Positions 1-12,728 of a stretch of DNA of 64,000 bases are shown here, one piece after another (position 1 is the first letter of the stretch; every line of letters starts with the position of its first letter). The translations under genes were made by a program, and so were the position numbers. The stretch is from Fibrobacter sp. (GTDB taxonomy: Bacteria; Fibrobacterota; Fibrobacteria; Fibrobacterales; Fibrobacteraceae): positions 1 through 64,000 of the forward strand of contig JAKSIJ010000016.1 in NCBI GenBank assembly GCA_024398875.1, given 5' to 3'. The notes beneath the pieces were generated by a model. It saw nothing but the letters and a program-made list of their open reading frames with translations, ran no database searches and was not told where the DNA came from.

Positions 1-120
1 CTTCATCTTCCTCCATCAAGTTGAGTTCTTCAAGTGCGAAACAATCAAGTTCCAGCGAACCTTCATCTTCCTCCATCAAGGCGAGTTCCTCAAGTGCGAA
101 ACAATCAAGTTCCAGCGAGG
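1..120 (+). repeat. 60-bp tandem repeat encoding Ser-rich linker
   Basis: Bases 1-60 and 61-120 are nearly identical and encode two copies of a Ser/Lys/Ala linker unit (IKxSSSSAKQSSSSE). The array probably continues upstream of the window. The unit length is a multiple of three, so copy-number changes would keep the frame. Confidence 0.85.
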
Positions 121-866
121 TTGCCTCTAGTAGTTCACAAAATGTCATCCCAGCAGAGGTGATGAAATGGGGTTACTACGATTGCGAAGAATATGATTGC
201 GTTGATACCACATATCTGAACGATGCAAAACGCATTGCAGGTGCATATGGAGAAATTCTCGATGTCCGTGATAATAAGGTTTACAAGGTAATCACTATTG
301 GCGAGGGTGCTTATGCTCAGACCTGGATGGCGCAGAACTTGAACTATGCGTATAGTGTGGGGGCGGCAGAGAGCTATTGCAGCAATTGCGGTAAGTATGG
401 TCGACTTTATACATGGTCTGCAGCTATGGATTCAGCCAAGGTGTTTTCCGCAAGTGGGGAAGGGTGTGGCTATGGCTTAATTTGTTCAGTTAGTGGAATG
501 GTTCGTGGCGTTTGCCCTGCCGGTTGGCATTTGCCTAGTCATGATGAGTGGGAGGCTTTATTTACCAATGTGGGCGGTTTAGATGTTGCTGGAACGGAAC
601 TGAAAACTGTCAAGGGCTGGTCCTCACAAACGGGAAATCCTGCAGACATGGATGCTTATGGTTTTTCTGCGCTTCCTGCTGGTTTTAGAAACTACGATAA
701 TTTCTTCTCCAATGCTGGTAAATACGCATATTTGTGGTCTTCCTCTCAGAAGGAGGGAGATAGTCGTTATGCGTTCAATGTGACTCTGAACAATGAGAGA
801 GCTCATGCCGGCATATACGATGGTAATAAGCGCTTAGCCTTCTCCGTTCGGTGTGTTCAGGATTAA
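3..866 (+). CDS. FISUMP-domain secreted protein, 5' end outside window
   Basis: The open frame runs in from before the first base, so the N-terminus and any signal peptide are missing. The visible part starts with a serine-rich linker built from two almost identical 60-bp tandem units (1-60 and 61-120). A FISUMP domain of roughly 200 residues follows. Its family hallmarks are visible in order: QTWMAQNLNYA, GRLYTWSAAM, CPAGWHLPSHDEWEAL, YGFSALPAGFR, LWSSSQ and the terminal SVRCVQD. FISUMP proteins are an expanded Fibrobacter family of surface or secreted proteins with no established biochemical role. Paired cysteines in the domain suggest disulfides outside the cytoplasm. Identification as a FISUMP protein is firm; the function is unknown. 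Confidence 0.9.
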   Translation, partial: SSSSIKLSSSSAKQSSSSEPSSSSIKASSSSAKQSSSSEVASSSSQNVIPAEVMKWGYYDCEEYDCVDTTYLNDAKRIAGAYGEILDVRDNKVYKVITIGEGAYAQTWMAQNLNYAYSVGAAESYCSNCGKYGRLYTWSAAMDSAKVFSASGEGCGYGLICSVSGMVRGVCPAGWHLPSHDEWEALFTNVGGLDVAGTELKTVKGWSSQTGNPADMDAYGFSALPAGFRNYDNFFSNAGKYAYLWSSSQKEGDSRYAFNVTLNNERAHAGIYDGNKRLAFSVRCVQD

Positions 867-887
867 ATGTAGTGGACTTTGGCCACA

Positions 888-1901
888 TTAATACCTAATC
901 TTCTTCAGCTTATCCAGAACTTCTTGAAGTTCCTTGGGCAGAGGGGCTTCCTGGACGGTATTCTTGCCTTCCCACACATATTCCAAGCGGTGGCTGTGGA
1001 GGAACAGGCGATGGAGCCCAAGTTCTTTTTTCGCCTCACGGTTGAGGGCGAAATCGCCGTAGCGGGTATCGCCTAGTAGCGGGTGCCCGATGCTTGCGAA
1101 GTGGGCGCGAATCTGGTGCATGCGGCCTGTTTCCAGATTGATTTTCACCAGGTCGTAGCCCTCGTAATGCTGTTTCACGGAGTAGTGGGTGATGGAGGCT
1201 TTTCCGCCGTCTTCGCCCACTTTCATCTTGCTGCCTTTGGCGTCATCGGTGCGGGTGAGGCTAGCGTTGATGGTGCCTTTCTCTTTCTTGAGGTTCCCCT
1301 TCACCAGCGCGAGGTAGAATTTTTTGACTTCGTGCTCCCGAATCATGCGGGTAAGGTCCCGCAGGGTGTCGCCGTGAAGCGCCACCAGAAGGAGGCCGGA
1401 GGTTTCCTGGTCCAGGCGGTGGGCGATGGTGGGCTTGAAATCCAGATGCTCTTCGCGGCCCCATTCCCAGAGGTATTCCACCAGACTTTCGCCGGGCCGC
1501 GTTCCGCTGCCGGGTTGGCTGGCAAGGCCCGAAGGTTTGTTCACTACCAGATAGTCTTCCGTTTGGAGAATGATGTCCAATGCTTTGGATTTCCAGGTCT
1601 TGTTTTTGCTGCTCCAACCTTTTGCGGGCTTTTCTTCTGCAGCTTTTTCTGCCTGCGGAATGGTATCGTTGAGGGAAACGCCTTGTTCTTCTACGGGAAC
1701 ACTCTTGAAGTTCTCGTAGATGTTGATGAGGTCCCCTTCGGCAAGCATCTGATTCGCCTTTCCAACCACACCATTAACTCGGATTTTCTTCTTCCGGAGT
1801 ACCGCAAAGAATACGGACAGGGGTTCGTCGGGGAAGGCTTTTCTCAAATAGCGATCCAATCGCATGTTGGCAAAATTTCTGTCAATAAGGCGTGTAATCA
1901 T
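888..1901 (-). CDS. RluA-family 23S rRNA/tRNA pseudouridine synthase
   Basis: Isomerises specific uridines to pseudouridine in structured RNA. An S4-like RNA-binding segment covers about residues 1-65 (RLDRYLRKAF, IRVNG). The catalytic domain starts near residue 110 and carries the RluA signature HRLDQETSGLL with the catalytic Asp at about residue 164, plus the later GRMHQIRAH motif. At 337 aa it has the usual size for RluC/RluD-type enzymes. The linker at residues 75-105 is rich in Glu, Lys and Ala. The gene starts 4 bp after the stop of the large lipoprotein gene upstream on the same strand, so the two are probably cotranscribed. Which uridines it modifies (RluC, RluD or another) cannot be settled here. 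Confidence 0.88.
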   Translation of the reverse strand: MITRLIDRNFANMRLDRYLRKAFPDEPLSVFFAVLRKKKIRVNGVVGKANQMLAEGDLINIYENFKSVPVEEQGVSLNDTIPQAEKAAEEKPAKGWSSKNKTWKSKALDIILQTEDYLVVNKPSGLASQPGSGTRPGESLVEYLWEWGREEHLDFKPTIAHRLDQETSGLLLVALHGDTLRDLTRMIREHEVKKFYLALVKGNLKKEKGTINASLTRTDDAKGSKMKVGEDGGKASITHYSVKQHYEGYDLVKINLETGRMHQIRAHFASIGHPLLGDTRYGDFALNREAKKELGLHRLFLHSHRLEYVWEGKNTVQEAPLPKELQEVLDKLKKIRY

Positions 1902-1905
1902 GGGC

Positions 1906-6895
<4,990 letters not shown>

Positions 6896-6950
6896 TCTAA
6901 ACGCTTGCGCAAGCAAGTGCTTTAGCTACTAGAAGTTGATTCTAAAGGAA

Positions 6951-6975
6951 ACCCCGCTCTTTGAGCGGGGTTTTC
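6951..6975 (+). terminator. Rho-independent terminator after gapA
   Basis: A 9-bp GC-rich stem (ACCCCGCTC / GAGCGGGGT) with a 3-nt loop, followed by a T-rich run, lies about 55 bp after the gapA stop. Confidence 0.9.
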
Positions 6976-7013
6976 TTGTGCGCTCCGTGAAAACGGGGCC
7001 TTTCTTTTTTATT

Positions 7014-7044
7014 TTGTCGACGGCAAAAATTTTAAAGGTATATT
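7014..7044 (+). promoter_or_regulatory. Putative promoter of the partner-switching cluster
   Basis: TATATT at 7039-7044 sits 17 bp before the first STAS gene. A weak TTGTCG at 7014-7019 is 19 bp upstream of it. The same TATATT hexamer occurs at several other likely promoters in this window (29683, 30805, 33665 minus strand, 37418). Confidence 0.4.
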
Positions 7045-7061
7045 TGGAGTAGAGGTTTATT

Positions 7062-7358
7062 ATGAAAATTGATTCTAAAGTTGAAGAAGGAAACCTGAGC
7101 ATTGTTCTGGATGGTCGTCTGGATTCTATGACTTCCGGAGAATTGGAAGCCCATTTGGAAAAGGAACTGACGGACTCCATTCAGTCCCTGTCCATTGACC
7201 TTGGTGCCGTTGATTTCATTTCTTCCAAGGGGCTCCGCGTAATGGTGGCTACCTATAAGAAGATGAACGGTCGCCCGATGAATCTCTTGAATGCCAACGC
7301 TTCGGTGAAGGAAGTTTTTCGCCTTTCCGGCCTGCAGAAGTTTTTTGATCTCAAGTAG
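7062..7358 (+). CDS. STAS-domain anti-sigma factor antagonist (SpoIIAA/RsbV-like)
   Basis: A 98-aa single-domain STAS protein. The segment VDFISSKGLRVM matches the loop that carries the phosphorylated serine in SpoIIAA/RsbV, and the serine is present. In partner switching the unphosphorylated antagonist binds the anti-sigma kinase, while kinase phosphorylation and PP2C dephosphorylation set its state. It opens a run of four signalling genes on the same strand: a phosphatase-kinase fusion follows after 22 bp, then a second phosphatase and a second STAS protein. No sigma factor is encoded nearby, so the output is unknown. Confidence 0.9.
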   Translation: MKIDSKVEEGNLSIVLDGRLDSMTSGELEAHLEKELTDSIQSLSIDLGAVDFISSKGLRVMVATYKKMNGRPMNLLNANASVKEVFRLSGLQKFFDLK

Positions 7359-7380
7359 TACAGCCCGCTTTGGTTGCTAG

Positions 7381-9177
7381 ATGAGCGATAAGTCTAAAGA
7401 AGAAGTTTTATCTCCGCTGATGGCGGAGATGTTCCGTAAGAACGAACATACCAGCAATGTGTTGGTTGGTTATGTGATGCTTCTTATGGGTCTTTTCTGT
7501 GCCTGTGTGGCCTTTGTGGGTGTTCTTGGAATTTATGATGTGGGTTCGTTATTTTCCAGGGTGCTTATTGTCATAGAGGGCGTTTTTCTTCTTCTGAGCT
7601 ATGTTATTGTCCGCAAACACGGCTTTGATGGCCCGTGGGTGAAGTGGTTTTTGATATCGGCCGTTATTGCAGCGATTTCTGTCAACAGACTTTTGTTCTA
7701 TGCCACCTATTCCTTTGTTACCCTGATACCCGTTTTCATTAGCACCCGCTATTACAACAAGTCTTTTGCCAAGTGGGTGGCTATCATTTCGTGGTTCAGT
7801 TATGTGCTTACTTGTACGGCAAGTGTTTTACTCGAAAAGTATAGCGTTTTCTTTAAAGAATACCACTCCTATATGGGGATTGCCATCTGGCGTTTACCTG
7901 GTGAAGTTTATTTGTACGAGGTCTTGCCCATAACGTTTGCGTTCCTTTTGGCGGGCTTTATTTGCGTCAACGTGGCCAGAAACGGATGGAATCTGGTGCA
8001 GAATCTCGCCGATTCCGCCAAGACTATTTCTTCCATGGAATCAGAAATTGCTCTTGCCGCTAAAATCCAGAGTGGAGCCCTTCCGCCGGCAGAATACAAG
8101 ACTCTCAATGGGGAATTTTCCTTGAAGGCTGCTATGACTCCTGCCAAGGAAGTTGCAGGCGACTTCTATGACTATTTCATGATGAATAAGGATACTCTTG
8201 TCATCATTATGGCTGACGTCTCCGATAAGGGTATTCCCGCTGCCATGTTCATGATGGCTGCAAAAAAATCCATCCGTTTTGCGTTGCAGAGCGCGCACAC
8301 CTTGGAAGAGGCTACGTCCCTTGCCAATAAGTTCCTGCTACAGAATAATGATAACGACATGTTTGTGACGGTTTGGCTGGGGGCCGTGAATATCCACACG
8401 GGTTATGGCAAGTTTGTCAATTCCGGCCATCTGCCTCCCATATTGAAGCATGCGGATGGAGGAGTCCGCATTCTTGAAAACGAGCCGGAGGTATTCCTAG
8501 GAATGTTCAAGGATATTGAACCAAAGAGTTATCCCTTCAAGATGGAGAAGGGGGATATGTTGCTCCTTTATACGGATGGTGCGACTGATGCCCTCAATAA
8601 GGCCGGGGATTCCTTTGACTTGGATGGCATCGTCCGTGTAGTCCGGGAAAAACATGGCTCGCCTCAGGAATTTTGTGACGGCTTGGTGGATTCCATTCAA
8701 AAGTTCTCCAAGGGAACGGAACCTTTTGATGACACGACGGTTCTTGCATTGCAGTGCAACGTGGAGCCGTTCTTCAACAGCCAGATATTTAAGGTGCCAG
8801 CGAAAACGGAAAATATCCAGACCATCATGGATGGTGTGAATGCAATGATGGAAGCGGAAAAGTGTTCTGAAGATGATCGCCGCACCATAGATGTTGTTTT
8901 GGATGAGCTTTGCGCCAACATCGTAGATTATGCCTACGATGGAAAAGATGGTAATTTGGAAGTCGTTTGTCGAATGACGAACAATTACATCCAGTTGCAT
9001 TTTATTGATAGTGGCAATCCATTTAACCCATTAAAAGTGGAGGAGCCTAAACCGGGTACAGAACTGGAAATTGGTGGCTTGGGGATTTACTTTGTGCGGA
9101 ATATGGTGGATGAAATGGCTTACGAGTATAAGAATGGGCAGAATGTTCTGACGGTCTCCAAGGTACTTGGCTTGTAG
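7381..9177 (+). CDS. Membrane SpoIIE-type phosphatase fused to RsbW-like kinase domain
   Basis: 598 aa. About six hydrophobic segments occupy residues 25-205. A PP2C/SpoIIE phosphatase domain follows at roughly 220-450, with the metal-binding motifs EVAGDFYDYF, MADVSDKGIPAAM and YTDGATDA. A C-terminal HATPase_c module (about 465-598) has an N-box (DELCANIVDYAY), an FIDSG box and a GGLGIYFV glycine box, as in the anti-sigma kinases RsbW and SpoIIAB. One membrane polypeptide therefore carries opposing phosphatase and kinase activities, presumably acting on the neighbouring STAS proteins. What the membrane domain senses is not visible. Domain calls are firm; partner choice is inferred from neighbourhood. 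Confidence 0.9.
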   Translation: MSDKSKEEVLSPLMAEMFRKNEHTSNVLVGYVMLLMGLFCACVAFVGVLGIYDVGSLFSRVLIVIEGVFLLLSYVIVRKHGFDGPWVKWFLISAVIAAISVNRLLFYATYSFVTLIPVFISTRYYNKSFAKWVAIISWFSYVLTCTASVLLEKYSVFFKEYHSYMGIAIWRLPGEVYLYEVLPITFAFLLAGFICVNVARNGWNLVQNLADSAKTISSMESEIALAAKIQSGALPPAEYKTLNGEFSLKAAMTPAKEVAGDFYDYFMMNKDTLVIIMADVSDKGIPAAMFMMAAKKSIRFALQSAHTLEEATSLANKFLLQNNDNDMFVTVWLGAVNIHTGYGKFVNSGHLPPILKHADGGVRILENEPEVFLGMFKDIEPKSYPFKMEKGDMLLLYTDGATDALNKAGDSFDLDGIVRVVREKHGSPQEFCDGLVDSIQKFSKGTEPFDDTTVLALQCNVEPFFNSQIFKVPAKTENIQTIMDGVNAMMEAEKCSEDDRRTIDVVLDELCANIVDYAYDGKDGNLEVVCRMTNNYIQLHFIDSGNPFNPLKVEEPKPGTELEIGGLGIYFVRNMVDEMAYEYKNGQNVLTVSKVLGL

Positions 9178-9187
9178 GTGAATTTGG

Positions 9188-10681
9188 ATGAGCAGACTTC
9201 TTAAAACAATTCTGTTTGGTATTGTGGGCGGTGTCATTGGCATTGTTCTTACGACGTGTTTCAGCGTTGTGGTTCCAGAGACAGGTTCTCTCGTAAGCGT
9301 TCGCGATACGCCAGCCATTCTTCTCGCCTTTTATGTTGGCAGTTGGCCTGCTTTTATTGCGGGTGCACTGACGGCAGTGGGTCGTGCCATAGTTGGAATT
9401 TGCGGCTCTGCAGGTACGGCAAACTGGATTGAAAGTTCTCTTGCCACCTTATTTGCCACATTCGTTGCTATCGGTGTCCGCAAATTCATTTTTGTAAAAA
9501 AACGCCCCGGCTTTATGGCTGCGGGGATGATGGCGTTTATTGCAGAAATCATGCACATGGAGGCGGTGCTTCTGGTGGGGATAAACCTTTCCCAAAGTTT
9601 TGCCATTGTGATGTACGCTCTTCCCTTGCAGTGTGGCGGCACCGCTTTTATTGTTGCTGTTGCCTCGTTTATATTTCGCGTTAAGCAAAATATGCGGGAA
9701 AATGTAAGGCTCGCTCTCGTTACCTTGCTGATACTTGTTTTGGTGGGCTTGGGATGGTATTCTATGGAACTTGCGGCTCAGGAGGTTGCATCGTCAACGG
9801 TGACGCAGGCATATTCCGCGGAACAGTATCAGCGGGATCTTTCCATGGTACTGATGACCATCATTCTTGCTTTTTTGTGGTTGGTTCTTTCCTTTGTCTC
9901 TGGCAAGGCGTATCGTCAGCGCGCTCTCATTGCGGAAATGAACAAGAAGGATGAGGAAAGAATTAAGCAGGAAATGAAGTTGGCAGCTTCTATCCAGCGC
10001 TCCGCCTTGCCTTATGCCTTGCCTTCTGTGGCCTGCGATATTCATGCGGTGATTCGCGAGGCTCGGGAAGTTGGTGGAGATTTTTACGATTTCTTTGAAG
10101 TGATGCCTGGTCGCTTGTTCTTCTTGATTGCAGACGTGAGTGGAAAGGGAATTCCGGCTTCTCTGTTTATGATGCGCTCCAAGATGGAATTCCGTTCCAT
10201 CGCCGAACATTGCGATAATTTGGAAGAGATTGCATACGATGTGAATAATCGGTTGTGCCGTCATAATGAGGCCATGATGTTTTTGACGGCCTGGATGGGA
10301 ATTTATGATGAATCTACGGGAATTTTGGAATACATTTCTGCAGGCCATAATCCACCCTTTATCAAGCATAAGGATGGGAGTGTCGAACGGATTAGTGATG
10401 CCTGCGGATGTTTGATGGGCAGTGCAGAAGAGTTGAAATATGCTTCTTCCCGAATGGAATTTAAAGCCGGAGACGCCCTGTTCCTTTATACGGATGGGGT
10501 GACGGAAGCGCGAAATTCTTCCCGCGATTTCTTTGGCGAAAAGCGTTTGGAAACGAAAATTCGCGATATGGAAGATAAATCTTCGGCGGAATTTTGTGAT
10601 GAAATCGTGAAAGCGGTAGATTCCTTTGCGGCAGGAGTTCCCCAGGCAGACGATATTACGGTTCTAGTAATAAAGAAGTGA
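9188..10681 (+). CDS. Membrane SpoIIE-type serine phosphatase with 5TM-like sensor
   Basis: 497 aa. The first ~175 residues form about five hydrophobic helices resembling the 5TMR-LYT sensor module (early GSWPAFIAGALTAVGRA). A further membrane hairpin at about 170-245 flanks a short extracytoplasmic loop. The C-terminal PP2C/SpoIIE domain has EVGGDFYDFF, IADVSGKGIPASLFM and YTDGVTEA, so metal ligands are retained. It lacks the kinase module of its upstream neighbour. The stop overlaps the GTG at 10678, and the second STAS gene follows directly. It probably dephosphorylates one or both adjacent STAS proteins in response to a membrane signal. Confidence 0.88.
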   Translation: MSRLLKTILFGIVGGVIGIVLTTCFSVVVPETGSLVSVRDTPAILLAFYVGSWPAFIAGALTAVGRAIVGICGSAGTANWIESSLATLFATFVAIGVRKFIFVKKRPGFMAAGMMAFIAEIMHMEAVLLVGINLSQSFAIVMYALPLQCGGTAFIVAVASFIFRVKQNMRENVRLALVTLLILVLVGLGWYSMELAAQEVASSTVTQAYSAEQYQRDLSMVLMTIILAFLWLVLSFVSGKAYRQRALIAEMNKKDEERIKQEMKLAASIQRSALPYALPSVACDIHAVIREAREVGGDFYDFFEVMPGRLFFLIADVSGKGIPASLFMMRSKMEFRSIAEHCDNLEEIAYDVNNRLCRHNEAMMFLTAWMGIYDESTGILEYISAGHNPPFIKHKDGSVERISDACGCLMGSAEELKYASSRMEFKAGDALFLYTDGVTEARNSSRDFFGEKRLETKIRDMEDKSSAEFCDEIVKAVDSFAAGVPQADDITVLVIKK

Positions 10682-10695
10682 TTTTAAGTGAGGAA

Positions 10696-10992
10696 ATGAT
10701 GGAAGTCTTGAAAAAGAATGAAAATGGAAAGTTGTTGGTGCAGATTATTGGCGAAATGGACGCTATCACTGCTCCTAAGGTAGAAGAGGCCATCGGTTCG
10801 TTGGAAGGCGTCTCTGAATTGGTTCTGGACCTCGCTCAGGTTCCCTATCTTTCTTCGGCAGGCATTCGTGCTATTCTTACTACTCGAATGCGCTTCGGGA
10901 AAAACGATAAATTCTCTATCGTCAATATCCAACCAATGGTTAAGGAAATCCTGGATATGACGGGAACGTCTAAAATTTTGGGCTTGAAGTAA
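10696..10992 (+). CDS. Second STAS-domain anti-sigma factor antagonist
   Basis: A STAS protein of about 98 aa. The phosphoacceptor loop VPYLSSAGIRAIL keeps the serine pair. A GTG at 10678 overlaps the preceding stop and would add six residues. The ATGs at 10696 and 10699 sit behind GAGG at 10690-10693, so a start in that pair is preferred. It closes the partner-switching cluster. The cobA-hemD fusion begins only 6 bp downstream, so the signalling and sirohaem genes may share a transcript. Confidence 0.88.
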   Translation: MMEVLKKNENGKLLVQIIGEMDAITAPKVEEAIGSLEGVSELVLDLAQVPYLSSAGIRAILTTRMRFGKNDKFSIVNIQPMVKEILDMTGTSKILGLK

Positions 10993-10998
10993 TTTAAA

Positions 10999-12726
10999 GT
11001 GTCTCAAGACGTTGGTAAAGTCTATCTCATTGGAGCGGGTCCCGGGGATCCGGGGCTTCTCACCCTGCGTGGAAAATCCATTCTGGAGTCTGCAGACGTG
11101 GTGGTCTATGACCGTTTGGTTTCTCCTTCTATTCTTGCATTTTGCAATGCAAACGCCCAGATGGTGGATGTGGGGAAGATGCCGACTCATCATAAGGTGA
11201 AGCAGTCTGAAATCAACAAGCTCCTAGTTCAATTTGCAAAAGAACATCCAGATGGTGTAATCGCGCGCCTTAAAGGGGGTGACCCTTTTGTATTTGGTCG
11301 CGGTGGAGAAGAGGCTCTGGAGTTGAAGGCTGCCGGCGTGGAATACGAAGTTGTACCGGGCGTGACATCTGCCATTGCTGTGCCTGCATACGCGGGAATT
11401 CCTGTAAGCCATCGGGGAATTGCCACAAGTTTCCATATTGTGACGGGACATGAGAGGGACAATTCACAATTCACAATTCAAAATTCAAAATTGAATGATA
11501 GCGGGAAGGGCAATTCACAATTTATAATTCAAAATTCAAAATTGAATGATAGTGGGAAGGGCAATTCTGAATTCACAATTCACAATTCAGAATTAAATGT
11601 TGATGAAAGTTGTACAGAGGATGTCATTGCGAGGGAGCAAAGCGACCGAAGCAATCTATCTTCAGTAGCGGGTTTGGATTTCCCGGCGCTCGCGAAGTGC
11701 CCGGGAACCCTCATCTTCCTCATGGGAATCGCCAATATGGATTCCATTGCTCGTCATTTGATGGAATGCGGCAAAGATCCACAAACTCCTCTAGCATTTA
11801 TTGAAAAAGGAACTACTCCTTTCCAGCGCACCGTGATGGCGACTCTTGAAACGGCGGGGGAGACCATTGTTCGTGAAAATGTGACGGCTCCCGCCATTAC
11901 CATCATGGGTGACGTTGTGGAGTTGGGCAAGAGCCTGGCTTGGAAGCAGAATCTTCCCTTGAGTGGAAAGCGCCTGGTGGTGACCCGTAGCGCAAAACAG
12001 TCCAGCGGAATTACCTCCCGATTGACGGCCTTGGGTGCCGAAGTCATTGAGACTCCCATGATTGAGACTCGGGGGCTTGCGGAGATGGTCTCGGCTGATT
12101 TTGCAAATCTCAAAAATTTTGATGTGCTTGCGTTTACCAGTGCCAATGGCGTGGAACACTTCTTTACGGCACTTCGCCATCAAAATCTGGATGTTCGTAT
12201 TTTGGCGGGGAAGAAAATCGCGAGCGTAGGGAAGATTACCGAAAAGAAACTTCTGGAATACGGCATCCTGTGCGATTACGTTCCAGAAGATCATACCGGC
12301 GAAGGCCTGGGTAAACTGCTGGCGGAGAAAGTTTCTTGCGCAGAAATTATGCCGGACAGAATTCTTCTTCTGCAGGGGAATTTGGCGGATGAGACGCTTC
12401 TGAAGTTATTGCCTGCTGCAACCCGGTGGATTGTGTATGAAACGCTGCCTGCGAAGGGTATTCCTGCGTGGAAGCGTGAAGCAATTGGCACAGCAGATGC
12501 TGTAGTCTTTGCCAGTTCCAGCGCGGTAGAGGCTTTCGTGGCGAATACCATGGCCAGCGATGAGAATGCCGCAGAAGATGTTGCGGCAGGTATCCCGAAA
12601 CTGGCCTTCTGCATTGGCCGTTTAACCGAAGCTACTGCTCGTAAGAATGGTTTTGAAACCATTACCTCTGACGAAACATCTATGGATTCTCTGGTGAAGA
12701 AAATCGCCGAGTTCTATAGCCGCTAG
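10999..12726 (+). CDS. Uroporphyrinogen-III C-methyltransferase / uroporphyrinogen-III synthase fusion
   Basis: 575 aa. The N-terminal ~310 residues are SUMT/CobA, methylating uroporphyrinogen III at C2 and C7 towards sirohaem and cobalamin. Visible motifs are VYLIGAGPGDPGLLTLRG, ARLKGGDPFVFGRGGEE and VPGVTSA. The last ~255 residues are HemD (uroporphyrinogen-III synthase; starts near LSGKRLVVTRS). The fusion is common in several phyla. The odd part is an insert of about 70 residues after SFHIVTGHERD and before LDFPALAKCPGTLIFLMG, where E. coli CysG has about six residues. The insert is encoded by intergenic-type repeats read in frame. The start is GTG with a weak ribosome site. Function is likely retained because the insert falls in a loop. 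Confidence 0.9.
   Translation: MSQDVGKVYLIGAGPGDPGLLTLRGKSILESADVVVYDRLVSPSILAFCNANAQMVDVGKMPTHHKVKQSEINKLLVQFAKEHPDGVIARLKGGDPFVFGRGGEEALELKAAGVEYEVVPGVTSAIAVPAYAGIPVSHRGIATSFHIVTGHERDNSQFTIQNSKLNDSGKGNSQFIIQNSKLNDSGKGNSEFTIHNSELNVDESCTEDVIAREQSDRSNLSSVAGLDFPALAKCPGTLIFLMGIANMDSIARHLMECGKDPQTPLAFIEKGTTPFQRTVMATLETAGETIVRENVTAPAITIMGDVVELGKSLAWKQNLPLSGKRLVVTRSAKQSSGITSRLTALGAEVIETPMIETRGLAEMVSADFANLKNFDVLAFTSANGVEHFFTALRHQNLDVRILAGKKIASVGKITEKKLLEYGILCDYVPEDHTGEGLGKLLAEKVSCAEIMPDRILLLQGNLADETLLKLLPAATRWIVYETLPAKGIPAWKREAIGTADAVVFASSSAVEAFVANTMASDENAAEDVAAGIPKLAFCIGRLTEATARKNGFETITSDETSMDSLVKKIAEFYSR
11461..11609 (+). repeat. Three ~51-nt AT-rich repeats inside the cobA coding frame
   Basis: Units at 11461-11511, 11512-11562 and a degenerate third at 11563-11609 are made of aattcacaatt/aattcaaaatt strings. 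The same strings occur between genes elsewhere in the window (19703-19735, 22217-22234, 29428-29481, 61898-61931). Units of 17 codons keep the frame. Confidence 0.9.
11619..11720 (+). repeat. Palindromic REP-like element inside the cobA coding frame
   Basis: A dyad-rich stretch starts with gtcattgcgagggagcaaag and closes with gaagcaatc (ATTGC...GCAAT arms). A second dyad follows, TTCCCGG...CCGGGAA at about 11680-11707. Elements of the 'cattgcgag...gaagcaatc' type are widespread bacterial palindromes, normally intergenic. Here both are translated. Confidence 0.7.
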
Positions 12727-12728
12727 CC

